A stretch of DNA of 64,000 bases, taken from Clostridium sp. AM22-11AC. GTDB taxonomy: Bacteria; Bacillota; Clostridia; Lachnospirales; Lachnospiraceae. This document shows, one piece after another, positions 8,160 through 17,192 of this stretch (position 1 is the stretch's first letter; every line of letters begins with the position of its first letter). Both the position numbers and the translations under genes were made by a program. Location of the stretch: contig NZ_QUCM01000018.1 in NCBI RefSeq assembly GCF_003473545.1, positions 1 through 64,000 on the forward strand, in the 5' to 3' direction. The notes under the pieces are model-generated. The model saw nothing but the letters and a program-made list of their open reading frames with translations. It was not told the origin of the DNA and did not search any database.

Positions 8160-8948
8160 TTACTTCATGTACTCACTTAAATTCAGATGCTCTGCATCCT
8201 TTGCGATCACGATCCTGGTGTTCGTATCTACCAATCCTAATAATTCCTTCATCCGGCTTTCCGGCAGGCAGATGCACCCTGAGGAGCCCTGATAACCAGA
8301 TGCTTTAAAACAGTGAAGGAAAATAGCAGAACCTTCTCCTGGTGTTCTTTCCTTATTATAATCCAGATTTAAAGCATAATTATAATAAGGAGTTGCTTTG
8401 ATCAGATCTTCCCCTGAATTCCAGTCTTTTGCTGTAGTCTTATCATTTACCAGCTGGTTATAATGAGGACTGGCCGGATCATCTACCCAGAAATCACCTT
8501 CTGCGATCTTATGGTATGGCAGTACACTTCCCGGATCATCTAAAAGACCAAAAGCCAGATCAAAGGAGTACACGCCGGAAGGAGTTGCTCCGTCTCCTTC
8601 TTTTTTATTGTCTGTAATGCCATTTCTTCCTACATAGCCTTTTTCTGTCCACTTTAATTCCCAGTTTCCATTTTCCTTCTTATAATAAGAAATGTCTGCG
8701 TTGCAGTCACCGGTTCCGGCTACTGCAAGGATCTGGGTGATCACAGCTGTCTGCTGGTCCTGCTGACGTTCCTGAGTGTCACCCGGCTTTTCTCCGGTTG
8801 AAACATCCACAGAGGCTTTCTCTCCTGGTCCCCCGGTATTTGCATTTAAGTCTGCTCTTCCTGCGGCCAGGGAAGTCATGCCTAATACTCCCGTGGCAAT
8901 AAGAGCTGCTGCTGCAAAGGTCATCCATTTTTTCTTCTGTATCTTCAA
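8160..8948 (-). CDS. Secreted L,D-transpeptidase-like (YkuD) protein
   Basis: A 262-residue exported protein with a basic n-region and hydrophobic core (about 9-28). The C-terminal catalytic region has FLHC (about 212) and GSSGCICLP (about 225), the His and Cys of the YkuD fold, which cross-links or modifies peptidoglycan. It has the form of the COG3786-like subgroup rather than the classic SHGC motif. The frame starts at TTG (8948) after GGAAGG, which retains the Lys-rich signal-peptide start. The alternative ATG eight codons later would lose it. The linker (30-70) is low-complexity. Confidence 0.83.
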   Translation of the reverse strand: MKIQKKKWMTFAAAALIATGVLGMTSLAAGRADLNANTGGPGEKASVDVSTGEKPGDTQERQQDQQTAVITQILAVAGTGDCNADISYYKKENGNWELKWTEKGYVGRNGITDNKKEGDGATPSGVYSFDLAFGLLDDPGSVLPYHKIAEGDFWVDDPASPHYNQLVNDKTTAKDWNSGEDLIKATPYYNYALNLDYNKERTPGEGSAIFLHCFKASGYQGSSGCICLPESRMKELLGLVDTNTRIVIAKDAEHLNLSEYMK

Positions 8949-9081
8949 TTTATGTACGATCCTTCCTTTTTACTGTTTCATCTTACCATTTCATTTTTCT
9001 ATCCCTTATCTTACCACATTTACAGCTTCGTTTCTCTTACATTTTTCTTACCCTGATGCAAAAATGAAAGCCTGGGCAGCA

Positions 9082-9112
9082 AAAAGGCACCGGTTATACA
9101 CCGATGCCTCTT
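9082..9112 (-). terminator. Terminator downstream of leuS
   Basis: Inverted repeat AGGCACCGGT / ACCGATGCCT with a minus-strand U run, 45 bp after the leuS stop. Confidence 0.75.
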
Positions 9113-9156
9113 TGTATCTGCAATTTGAACTATTTCAATTATTTCAACAATTCTAA

Positions 9157-11571
9157 TTACTTGCAAACAATGTTGATGATCTTTCCTGGAACGTAGATCT
9201 CTTTTACGATATTTCCAGCCATCTTATCCTTTACTGCTTCCTTGCCCTGAACAATCGCATCTTCCTTGGAGATGTCAGCCGGTACGCTGATAACTGCACG
9301 GGTCTTGCCATTTACCTGAACAGCTACTTCTACTTCATCATCCTTCATAGCCTCAGTATCGCACTCCGGCCACTGGGAATGGAATACGCTGTCGGTTCCG
9401 CCTAACTGGCTCCACAGTTCTTCACCGATATGTGGTGCAAATGGAGCTAACAGGATAACGAAGGTCTTTAAGGTTTCTTTATCAATTCCGCCTTCCTTCT
9501 TAGCCAGATCCATTAACTTGTTGTTGTATTCCATGAAACCGGAAATAACAGTATTTAAGCTGAACTGGTTAAATCTCTGCTCGATATCGTAAACCAGTTT
9601 ATGACGCAGCTTAACCATTTCCTTGGTTTCTTTCACATCTTTGTCCTTGCTGTCCATAACCAGGTTCCAGAAACGGTTCAGGAAACGGGATACACCTTCA
9701 ATACCTCTGTCATCCCACTCTGCATCCTGTTCTGGCGGTCCTACGAACAGTTCGTAAAGTCTTAAGGAGTCGCAGCCGTAATCTCTTACCAGATCATCTG
9801 GGGAAACTACATTGCCCTTGGACTTACTCATCTTGATACCATTCTTACCAGTGATCATACCCTGGTTGAACAGCTTCTTAAATGGCTCGTCAAAGTCAAT
9901 TACACCGATATCGCACAGGAACTTGGTGTAGAAACGGGAATACAGTAAGTGAAGAACTGCATGCTCTACGCCGCCGATATACATATCAACTGGCAGATAC
10001 TTGTCTGCTTTTTCTCTGGAAACCAGAGCTTCGCTGTTGTGGTTGTCCACATAACGCAGGAAGTACCAGGAAGAACCAGCCCACTGAGGCATGGTATTGG
10101 TCTCTCTCTTAGAAGGAGCACCGCAGACTGGGCAGGTGGTATTTACCCACTCATCAATTGCAGCCAGTGGTGACTCACCGGTTCCTGTAGGCTGATAGCT
10201 TTCTACCTCAGGCAGCTTTAATGGAAGCTGATCTTCCGGTACCGGTACACAGCCGCACTTCGGGCAGTGGATGATCGGGATCGGCTCGCCCCAGTAACGC
10301 TGACGGGAGAATACCCAGTCACGCAGCTTGTAGTTTACAGTCTTGCGGCCGAAGCCCTTCTCCTCGATGATGTGTGGAGCTTCCTTCTTTAATACAGAAG
10401 ATTCCATGCCGTTCCAGTCGCCGGAGTTGATCATGGTTCCACTTGCTTCTGTATAAGCTTCGGTCATATTTTCAATTTCCTTGCCATCCTTGGCAATAAC
10501 CTGGATGATCGGAAGATTAAATTTCTTAGCAAATTCAAAGTCTCTGTCATCATGAGCAGGTACGCACATGATAGCGCCGGTACCGTAATCAGCTAATACA
10601 TAGTCAGACAGCCAGATTGGTGTCTTTGCGCCATTTAATGGGTTGATAGCATAGCTTCCGGTAAATACGCCGGTCTTTTCCTTTGCCTGCATACGGTCTA
10701 CGTTAGAACGCATGGAAGAATCGAAGATGTACTTCTCAACTTCTTCTCTGGTCTCATCTGTAGCAAGGCTCTTAGCCAGCTTGTGCTCTGGAGCCAGTAC
10801 CATGAAGGTTGCACCATACAGGGTATCAGGTCTTGTGGTGTAAACAGTGATTTTTTCATCTCTGCCTTCGATTGGGAACTCAACCTCTGCACCATAAGAT
10901 TTTCCGATCCAGTCAGTCTGCATCTTCTTAACCTTTTCAGGCCAGTCAAGCTTATCCAGGTCATTTAACAGTCTTTCTGCATAGGCAGTGATTTTTAACA
11001 TCCACTGACGCAGGTTCTTCTTGGTAACAGGAGTGCCGCAGCGCTCGCAGCAGCCATTTACAACTTCCTCGTTAGCCAGACCTGTCTTACAGGATGGGCA
11101 CCAGTTGATTGGGAATTCCTTCTCGTATGCAAGACCCTTCTTGAACATCTGAACGAAGATCCACTGGGTCCACTTGTAGAATTCAGGATCTGTGGTATTT
11201 ACTTCCATATCCCAGTCATAGATCGCAGCGATCTGCTTGATCTGACGTTTGATATTTGCAATGTTAGCTGCTGTAGATTTTGCAGGATGTACACCCATCT
11301 TAATCGCGTAGTTTTCTGCAGGCAGACCAAATGCGTCCCAGCCCATAGGATGGATCACATATTTGCCCTTTAACAGCTGATATCTGCTCCATACATCAGA
11401 GATAACATAGCCTCTCCAATGTCCTACATGAAGACCATTTCCTGATGGATATGGGAACATATCCAGGCAGTAATATTTCTCTTTCTTTCCATCATTTACA
11501 TTGATGGGGTTCTTTTCCCAGTTCTCACGCCATTTTTTCTCAATGGCGGAGTGATTATACTGTGATGCCAT
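9157..11571 (-). CDS. leuS: Leucyl-tRNA synthetase
   Basis: An 804-residue class I synthetase that charges tRNA(Leu). The HIGH-type motif PYPSGNGLHVGH is at about 42-53, and KMSKSKGN at about 577. The CP1 editing domain with GTGAIMCVPAHDDRD (about 335) is intact, as are the zinc-type Cys pairs CPSC/CERC (about 158-178). Length matches bacterial LeuRS. GGAGG precedes the ATG. Expression is controlled by the T-box leader immediately upstream. Confidence 0.98.
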   Translation of the reverse strand: MASQYNHSAIEKKWRENWEKNPINVNDGKKEKYYCLDMFPYPSGNGLHVGHWRGYVISDVWSRYQLLKGKYVIHPMGWDAFGLPAENYAIKMGVHPAKSTAANIANIKRQIKQIAAIYDWDMEVNTTDPEFYKWTQWIFVQMFKKGLAYEKEFPINWCPSCKTGLANEEVVNGCCERCGTPVTKKNLRQWMLKITAYAERLLNDLDKLDWPEKVKKMQTDWIGKSYGAEVEFPIEGRDEKITVYTTRPDTLYGATFMVLAPEHKLAKSLATDETREEVEKYIFDSSMRSNVDRMQAKEKTGVFTGSYAINPLNGAKTPIWLSDYVLADYGTGAIMCVPAHDDRDFEFAKKFNLPIIQVIAKDGKEIENMTEAYTEASGTMINSGDWNGMESSVLKKEAPHIIEEKGFGRKTVNYKLRDWVFSRQRYWGEPIPIIHCPKCGCVPVPEDQLPLKLPEVESYQPTGTGESPLAAIDEWVNTTCPVCGAPSKRETNTMPQWAGSSWYFLRYVDNHNSEALVSREKADKYLPVDMYIGGVEHAVLHLLYSRFYTKFLCDIGVIDFDEPFKKLFNQGMITGKNGIKMSKSKGNVVSPDDLVRDYGCDSLRLYELFVGPPEQDAEWDDRGIEGVSRFLNRFWNLVMDSKDKDVKETKEMVKLRHKLVYDIEQRFNQFSLNTVISGFMEYNNKLMDLAKKEGGIDKETLKTFVILLAPFAPHIGEELWSQLGGTDSVFHSQWPECDTEAMKDDEVEVAVQVNGKTRAVISVPADISKEDAIVQGKEAVKDKMAGNIVKEIYVPGKIINIVCK

Positions 11572-11613
11572 AATTCATTCCTCCGTAAATATTGCCGTGG
11601 GTGACGTAATGAG

Positions 11614-11893
11614 ATAAAAAAACTGCGTCTCCTGTTTCCAAGAGACGCAGATATCATTTCCACGCGGTACCACTCTGATTCATGCGAAGTCGCATGCACT
11701 CAATTCCTCTTATAACGGTAAGGCCTCCGTCTTTTCTTACTGAAAATGAAGATCCTGTAATGATCTCATCTCTTTCTGAAAAGCTGCTCATGGATCAGTT
11801 CGGCACTTTCCAGTCACCGGTTCTCATCTTTTCCCGGCTCTCTGTGGGGCTTAAAAAGTGTTTACTACTTCCATATCACTGCATTTGCACTAA
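11614..11893 (-). promoter_or_regulatory. Leucine T-box leader of leuS
   Basis: On the minus strand the antiterminator carries AGAGTGGTACCGCGTGG (11660-11676), the T-box that pairs with the uncharged tRNA acceptor end. It is followed by a terminator stem TGCGTCTC / GAGACGCA and a U run (11614-11652). Stem I has an AGTA-type loop, and GAA-CTG-A places the specifier codon CUG (Leu) at 11796-11798. Uncharged tRNA(Leu) should promote readthrough into leuS. Confidence 0.92.
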
Positions 11894-11898
11894 ACCAT

Positions 11899-11927
11899 AA
11901 TTTAGCATATTTACACATCAGTGTCAA
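11899..11927 (-). promoter_or_regulatory. Promoter of the leuS T-box transcript
   Basis: Minus strand TTGACA (11922-11927), a 17-bp spacer and TAAATT (11899-11904). The -35 lies inside the last codons of the upstream gene. Confidence 0.7.
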
Positions 11928-12258
11928 TACCCTCTTTTTCGCTCCAATGAGCCTGGTAAGCCATTTTTGCCTTTCTCATTTCCCTTGAACCCTTAGATGG
12001 CAGGGCCTTTTTTGCATACTTTGCAGGAGTTGTCTCCATGGATGGTCTTGCAGGTCCTGCAAATGCCTGAGGGGTAAATAAAACACAATATCCGCCCATA
12101 TCACGAAGCCAGCCTTTTTCAAACCAGCCTAACTGCTTTCCCGGGAAATTGTATACTGCATCCTGGAACAGATAGGCGATGGCTCTTCCATCAAAGGTCC
12201 AGATCACATCGTTTTCTATATAAGCAGCTGCTTTTCCCTTTTTATTATAAAGTGTCAT
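11911..12258 (-). CDS. 4-fold beta-flower family protein (115 aa)
   Basis: The first half consists of short Gly/Trp-containing beta repeats: ENDVIWTFDGRAIAYL, then VYNFPGKQLGWFEKGWLRD, then GGYCVLFTP. This looks like the '4-fold beta flower' domain. The second half is basic with a KYAKKALPSKGSREMRKAK segment. The function of the family is not established. The start has GGAGG eight bases upstream. It ends inside the leuS promoter, so it and leuS could be partly cotranscribed. The 163-bp repeat element lies just upstream. Confidence 0.7.
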   Translation of the reverse strand: MTLYNKKGKAAAYIENDVIWTFDGRAIAYLFQDAVYNFPGKQLGWFEKGWLRDMGGYCVLFTPQAFAGPARPSMETTPAKYAKKALPSKGSREMRKAKMAYQAHWSEKEGIDTDV

Positions 12259-12282
12259 GTTCTCATCCTCCTGTAAAATTCA

Positions 12283-12445
12283 ATGTTCTCTCGGAATCTT
12301 TTTGTGCCTGATTTTGTGAGAAGATTTTTTGTCAGTTGTGCTCAAATTTCTGAGGCGTACGCGGTGCGTACGTTGATGAAATTCGGGTGCAGCTGGCGGA
12401 AAATCGGCCACAAAAGCAGGTGCATGAAAGACTCCGAGAGGACAT
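12283..12445. repeat. 163-bp near-palindromic element, copy 1 (MITE-like)
   Basis: Bounded by ATGTTCTCTCGGAATCTTT on the left and GAAAGACTCCGAGAGGACAT on the right, which are imperfect inverted repeats. The whole element folds on itself: GATTTTGTG / CACAAAAGC and CAAATTTC / GAAATTCGG arms lead to a central CGTACGCGGTGCGTACG hairpin. A second copy at 31898-32060 has the same length with about six differences. It encodes no transposase. I see no clear target-site duplication. It lies between the 4-fold beta-flower gene and the endonuclease Q gene. Confidence 0.85.
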
Positions 12446-12543
12446 CACCCCATAATACTTTCGAAAATTATTTTAACCTATCCCCTCTTGAAAGGCAATG
12501 GTATAATGTATGGGTTCACAAGAAAAACAGGAGGATTTTTATC

Positions 12544-13854
12544 ATGTACATTGCAGATCTTCACATACATTCCCGTTACTCTATGGCTACCAGCAAGTTC
12601 CTCACACCGGAATACCTGGATCTGTGGGCCAGAAAAAAGGGCATCCATATCCTTGGAACAGGGGATTTTACCCATCCTTTGTGGCGGCAGGAGTTAAAAG
12701 AAAAATTAGAACCGGCAGAGCCAGGGCTTTATAAGCTGAAACCAGAATTGCGCCTTTCTGAGATTCCTTCCGGTTCCTTTGATCCCCGTTTTGTGGTCAG
12801 CGGTGAGATCAGCACCATTTATAAGAAAAACGGCCGTACACGGAAAGTGCACAGCCTGATTCTGCTTCCAGGACTTGAGGCTGCAGACCGTCTTTCAGGA
12901 GAACTGGAAAAAATTGGAAATATTCATTCTGACGGACGCCCTATTTTAGGACTGGACTGCCATGACCTGTTAGATATGACCCTTTCTGTATGCCCGGATG
13001 CCATGTACATTCCCGCTCATATCTGGACCCCTCATTTCTCTGTGTTCGGGGCATTTTCCGGCTTTAACAGTATGGAAGAATGTTTCGAGGAATTAACACC
13101 CCATATCCATGCTGTAGAAACCGGTCTTTCCTCTGATCCGCCAATGAACTGGAGTGTACCCTCTTTAAACCGGTACCAGCTGATTTCCAATTCCGATGCC
13201 CACTCTCCTTCCAAGCTTGGAAGAGAAGCAACCTTACTGGATATCAGTTTGTCCTATAAAAATCTGTACACTGCCATCCAGACCGGCAAAGGACTCGCCG
13301 GTACACTGGAATTCTTCCCACAGGAAGGGAAATATTTTATGGACGGCCACAGAAAATGCGGTGTATGCCTGTCACCTGAAGAGGCCATCAAATTAAATGG
13401 CATCTGCCCGGTATGCGGTAAGAAGCTTACCACCGGGGTATTGCACCGGGTACAGGATCTGGCGGCACTGCCTGCACCTGACCTGTTTTCCAATACGCAG
13501 GCTGCCTCTGCAAAACCGCTGACAGACACTCCTTTTTCTGTTTCCAAAGGATCCGACCAAACATCTGCCATACACCTCCCCTTTGAAAGCATTTCCCCGT
13601 TGCCGGAACTGATCGCTGCTGCAGAAGGTTTCTCTCCTTCCAGCGTAAAAGTGACCCGGATCTATGAAACACTTTTAAACGAACTTGGAAATGAATTTTT
13701 CTTATTAAGAGAAGCTGAAACATCTGATATTACGGCTGTTTCATCTGAAAATATTGCAGATGCTATTACCTGCCTGCGTCAGGGAAAAGTTCGTTGGAAT
13801 CCCGGCTTTGACGGACAGTTCGGCACGATGGAGCTGGTACATCCTTTTCGCTAG
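12544..13854 (+). CDS. Endonuclease Q-family PHP nuclease
   Basis: A 436-residue protein with an N-terminal PHP domain (DLHIHSRYSMATS at about 5-17, GTGDFTHPLW at about 38-47, SNSDAHSP at about 215) and a zinc ribbon (CGVC...CPVC, about 276-301). This matches endonuclease Q, which nicks DNA 5' of deaminated bases (uracil, hypoxanthine) in archaea and some Bacillota. The ATG at 12544 follows ACAGGAGG. The frame also stays open upstream into the 163-bp repeat (ATG at 12283), which is not credible as coding. It abuts the convergent prpF-like gene with no gap. Confidence 0.85.
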   Translation: MYIADLHIHSRYSMATSKFLTPEYLDLWARKKGIHILGTGDFTHPLWRQELKEKLEPAEPGLYKLKPELRLSEIPSGSFDPRFVVSGEISTIYKKNGRTRKVHSLILLPGLEAADRLSGELEKIGNIHSDGRPILGLDCHDLLDMTLSVCPDAMYIPAHIWTPHFSVFGAFSGFNSMEECFEELTPHIHAVETGLSSDPPMNWSVPSLNRYQLISNSDAHSPSKLGREATLLDISLSYKNLYTAIQTGKGLAGTLEFFPQEGKYFMDGHRKCGVCLSPEEAIKLNGICPVCGKKLTTGVLHRVQDLAALPAPDLFSNTQAASAKPLTDTPFSVSKGSDQTSAIHLPFESISPLPELIAAAEGFSPSSVKVTRIYETLLNELGNEFFLLREAETSDITAVSSENIADAITCLRQGKVRWNPGFDGQFGTMELVHPFR

Positions 13855-15012
13855 TTAAATTCTAACTAATGCCACGCCATCCAGTAAAAGATTTGCTGTG
13901 CGGAACCCAAATGTGTCTTCGATCACTAACGTTTTGCCCCTTTCTTCTCTGTAATCCACGCCACATTCAAGGGTCCCGCCTGCATGACCAATACGCAGAT
14001 ACTGTGTATCTGCACCCTTTTTCAAAACCTGTTCCACTATACTTCCCGGCACTACTGCCGCTGCAGCTGTACACATGGCACCGGTCATTGCATAACTTGG
14101 ATGGGCTTTCTGCATAGACATCATGCGGGAAAGAAGATCGATTTCTTCCTTTTTTATCATTTTTCCATCAGAAGTAATATAATCATCTGCCTCAGCTACG
14201 AAAGTCATTTTAGGGATTCCCGGTGTTTCCCATGCAGATTTCTTATAGTCACTGATCAGTCCCAGCTTAACAGCAGCAAGACCTCTTACTGTTTCCAAAA
14301 GTTCCAGCTTTTCCTCATCTGCATTTATTTCTTCAGGAAGTTCCTTTCCGCTAAGTCCCAGATCCTCTGCCTTTACAAATACAAGGGGATTAGCTGCGTC
14401 AATGATGGACACTTCTATGGATCCCATTCCAGGTACTTCCAAAACATCTACTGCTTTTCCCGTTGGAAGAAGTCCCTTTTTAAGGGTTCCAGCCGGATCT
14501 ATAAATTTTAACTTTATAGGAGAAGCTGATACCGGTACCCCTGCGATCTTAAAATCTCCCTGGTATACAACCTTGCCCCCTTCTGTCTTTACATCAGCAG
14601 CAATGACTTTATCCGTATTTGTATTAAAGATCCTGACTGTAGTCATTCCTTCCTTTGCATTTACCAGACCTTTTTCAATAGCAAATGGTCCTACTCCTGA
14701 AGAAATATTTCCGCAGTTTCCTTTGTAGCTTACTACAGGTTTGTCCACAGACACCTGGGCAAATGTATAATCTACATCTGCATCTGACCGGTCTGACTTC
14801 TTTATGATTGCTACTTTACTTGTAACAGATTGGGAACCACCTAAACCATCGATCTGTTTCTGATCCGGACTTCCCATTAAACGCAGTAATATTTTGTCCC
14901 ATTCATTATGATCTTCCGGAAGATCCTCTTCCAGAAGATATACGCCTTTACTTGTTCCGCCTCTCATAAGCGTTACAGGAAGTTTCAAAATATGATCATC
15001 TTTTCCCTGCAT
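13855..15012 (-). CDS. PrpF-family isomerase (methylaconitate/oxalomesaconate type)
   Basis: A 385-residue member of the PrpF family, a diaminopimelate-epimerase-like fold that moves a double bond in substituted aconitates (2-methylaconitate, 4-oxalomesaconate). Visible motifs: LMRGGTSKGVYLLEEDLP at the start, GNCGNISSGVGPFA at about 105 (with the conserved Cys), and GGTLECGVDY near the end. ATG at 15012 follows AAGGAGC. The frame is open to 15105, but that would enter the divergent promoter region. The substrate cannot be read from sequence. A divergent LysR regulator and the nearby aconitase operon suggest a tricarboxylate. Confidence 0.85.
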   Translation of the reverse strand: MQGKDDHILKLPVTLMRGGTSKGVYLLEEDLPEDHNEWDKILLRLMGSPDQKQIDGLGGSQSVTSKVAIIKKSDRSDADVDYTFAQVSVDKPVVSYKGNCGNISSGVGPFAIEKGLVNAKEGMTTVRIFNTNTDKVIAADVKTEGGKVVYQGDFKIAGVPVSASPIKLKFIDPAGTLKKGLLPTGKAVDVLEVPGMGSIEVSIIDAANPLVFVKAEDLGLSGKELPEEINADEEKLELLETVRGLAAVKLGLISDYKKSAWETPGIPKMTFVAEADDYITSDGKMIKKEEIDLLSRMMSMQKAHPSYAMTGAMCTAAAAVVPGSIVEQVLKKGADTQYLRIGHAGGTLECGVDYREERGKTLVIEDTFGFRTANLLLDGVALVRI

Positions 15013-15152
15013 AATTAAAATGCTCCTTATACCCAGTAATATTAAGCAGCTGGCCTTACTGCTGTTTCCGGTACCGTACCTTTTGATGATTTCATCATAG
15101 CACACCGCGATAAGGAATTGAAATTCATTATTTTCATTAAAACTATTCCTTT

Positions 15153-15170
15153 TATCAATAGTTTTTGATA
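15153..15170. promoter_or_regulatory. Candidate LysR operator
   Basis: TATCAATAGTTTTTGATA: perfect 6-bp arms around six bases, T-N11-A style, in the 206-bp region between prpF-like and LysR genes. Position and shape fit a LysR site; binding is inferred. Confidence 0.45.
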
Positions 15171-15218
15171 TGATAAAAAGCAGAAAAATAATACATCCCA
15201 GAAAGGAACTGGTACCCT

Positions 15219-16127
15219 ATGGATTTTAAAGACCTGTCCTATGTAATAGCGATTGCCAAAACACAGAATATTACAAAAGCTGCCGATATGCTTTATGTGA
15301 CACAGCCGACTCTCACCAAATTCCTTCAAAATCTTGAGCGGGAAATGGGACAGAAATTGTTTAAAAAATTAGGAAACCGCTTTGTTTTAACATATGCCGG
15401 GGAACGTTATGTAGCGAAAGCCACCGAAATTTTAAACCTGAAAAAAGAATTAGACCAGGAGATGGGAGACATTATACGGCAGAATGCCGGTCTTTTAAAA
15501 ATTGCTTTTCCAACCATGCGTGGAACTTATATGCTTCCCTGTACACTTCCTATTTTCCGAAGTTTATATCCCCATGTACGTCTGGAGATCAGAGAAGCAC
15601 ATTCCAGTCTTTTAGAGGGAATGCTTTTAAATGGGGATGCTGATCTTGCATTCTTTAACCTGCCTGTAAAAAACCCTGATATTGATTATCAGATCATCAG
15701 TCATGAAGAAGTTGTCCTTGTACTCGGCAATGACCACCCTTTAAAAAATAAAGGTATAAAAAAAGAAGGCTGCAAATATCCCTGGCTTGACCTGAAGCTT
15801 TTGGAAAATGAGCCTTTTATCCTGCAGCCACCGGATCAAAGGACCCGTCAAACGGTGGATCAATTGTTTAAATCCTGCCATATCCATCCTCAAATATGCC
15901 TTCAGACCGGTAACATTCCTGCTGCTGCGGAACTTGCCTCCCAGGGATATGGAGCCTGTTTTGTAACAGAAACCCATTTAAAACATATTCCTTTTAAGAA
16001 AAAACCTGTGCTTTTTTCTGTTGGCACCCCAAATACAACTGTTGATTTTGTTGCAGCCTTCAGAAAAGGAAGCTATCTGTCTTATCATGCTCAGGAATAT
16101 ATTAAGATCGTCCGGGATTTTACATGA
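15219..16127 (+). CDS. LysR-family transcriptional regulator
   Basis: 302 residues. An N-terminal winged helix-turn-helix (MDFKDLSYVIAIAKTQNITK, then AADMLYVTQPTLTKFLQNLE) is followed by a periplasmic-binding-protein-like effector domain (about 90-295) with the usual PTMRGTYMLPCTLPIF opening. Divergent from the prpF-like gene, as LysR regulators usually are from their target. The effector is unknown; a tricarboxylate or dicarboxylate is plausible from context. Confidence 0.9.
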   Translation: MDFKDLSYVIAIAKTQNITKAADMLYVTQPTLTKFLQNLEREMGQKLFKKLGNRFVLTYAGERYVAKATEILNLKKELDQEMGDIIRQNAGLLKIAFPTMRGTYMLPCTLPIFRSLYPHVRLEIREAHSSLLEGMLLNGDADLAFFNLPVKNPDIDYQIISHEEVVLVLGNDHPLKNKGIKKEGCKYPWLDLKLLENEPFILQPPDQRTRQTVDQLFKSCHIHPQICLQTGNIPAAAELASQGYGACFVTETHLKHIPFKKKPVLFSVGTPNTTVDFVAAFRKGSYLSYHAQEYIKIVRDFT

Positions 16128-16145
16128 TTTTTCTAGTACGCAAAA

Positions 16146-16169
16146 ATCCCCCTGCAGCCGCAGGGGGAC
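16146..16169. terminator. Bidirectional terminator
   Basis: TCCCCCTGC / GCAGGGGGA stem with a 4-base loop between convergent LysR and isocitrate dehydrogenase genes. The U run is best on the minus strand. Confidence 0.85.
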
Positions 16170-16191
16170 AGGAATTTACATATAATTAATT

Positions 16192-17190
16192 TTACAGATG
16201 TGCAATAATAGCCTTCTCATATTCAATGGTTGTAGCAGTTCCGCCTATATCTGGTGTAAGAACGCTTCCGTCCTCCAGCACCAGGTCTACTGCCTTGCGG
16301 ATCTTGGCAGCAACGTCTTTCTTTCCGATATGCTCTAACAGCATACATGCAGACCATAAGAACGCAGTTGGGTTTGCAATTCCCTGTCCTGCAATATCAG
16401 GGGCACTGCCGTGAACTGCCTCGAACATGGCGAAATCTTTACCCAAGTTGCTGGATGGAAGAAGTCCCAGACCTCCGATGAGGCCACTGACCAGATCAGA
16501 TAAAACATCGCCATACAGGTTTTCTGTTACGATAATATCAAATTTTTCAGGATGCATAACCAGCTGCATAGCCACATTGTCTACGATCTTATCATCTGCT
16601 TCAATATCCGGATATTCCTTGCTGATATCATAGAAGATATCGCGGAACATTCCGTCTGCCATTTTCATGATATTTGCCTTATGAACGCAGGTCACTTTCT
16701 TACGTTTATGGCTTACTGCATAGTCGAAAGCAGCGCGGATGATACGCTCACAGCATTTTCTGGTAATGATCTTAATAGAATGAACCGTATCCTTATCGAT
16801 CATCTCTTCTACGCCTGCATACAGATCCTCTGTATTTTCGCGGAAGATAACAATATCTACATTTTCAAATGCAGTCTTTACAGCAGAGTTTGTCTTTGCT
16901 GGACGGATATTTGCGTAAAGATCATACTTCTTTCTTAAAGTAACATTTAAAGAACGGAAGCCCTTTCCTAAAGGAGTTGTAATAGGGGACTTTAATAAAA
17001 TGTGGGTCTTTTCCATAGAAGCATAGCCCTCTTTCGGGATCAGTTCACCATGCGCTTCGTATTCTGCAGCACCTACATTAAATACCTCATAGTTTAAATC
17101 TGCCCCAGCTGCGTCTAAGATCCTTAAAACGCAATCTGTGATCTCCGGTCCGATTCCATCGCCTTTAAATACTGTAATTGTGTCTGCCAT
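16192..17190 (-). CDS. NAD-type isocitrate dehydrogenase
   Basis: A 332-residue decarboxylating beta-hydroxyacid dehydrogenase (isocitrate/isopropylmalate family). FKGDGIGPEI opens the protein. The substrate loop RSLNVTLRKKYDLYANIRP (about 80-98) has the Ser/Asn of isocitrate dehydrogenases rather than isopropylmalate enzymes. HGSAPDIAGQGIANP (about 260) has Asp-Ile where NADP enzymes have Lys-Tyr, indicating NAD. The start is two bases after the citrate synthase stop, and its GGAGGAGA lies in the last codons of that gene, so the two are translationally coupled. It completes a route from citrate to 2-oxoglutarate. Confidence 0.92.
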   Translation of the reverse strand: MADTITVFKGDGIGPEITDCVLRILDAAGADLNYEVFNVGAAEYEAHGELIPKEGYASMEKTHILLKSPITTPLGKGFRSLNVTLRKKYDLYANIRPAKTNSAVKTAFENVDIVIFRENTEDLYAGVEEMIDKDTVHSIKIITRKCCERIIRAAFDYAVSHKRKKVTCVHKANIMKMADGMFRDIFYDISKEYPDIEADDKIVDNVAMQLVMHPEKFDIIVTENLYGDVLSDLVSGLIGGLGLLPSSNLGKDFAMFEAVHGSAPDIAGQGIANPTAFLWSACMLLEHIGKKDVAAKIRKAVDLVLEDGSVLTPDIGGTATTIEYEKAIIAHL

Positions 17191-17192
17191 CT

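Noticed and set aside
12283..12543. 87-codon upstream extension of the endonuclease Q frame
   Set aside because: It lies in the 163-bp repeat, has no ribosome binding site, and the second copy of the repeat shows the sequence is non-coding. The ATG at 12544 has ACAGGAGG at the right distance.
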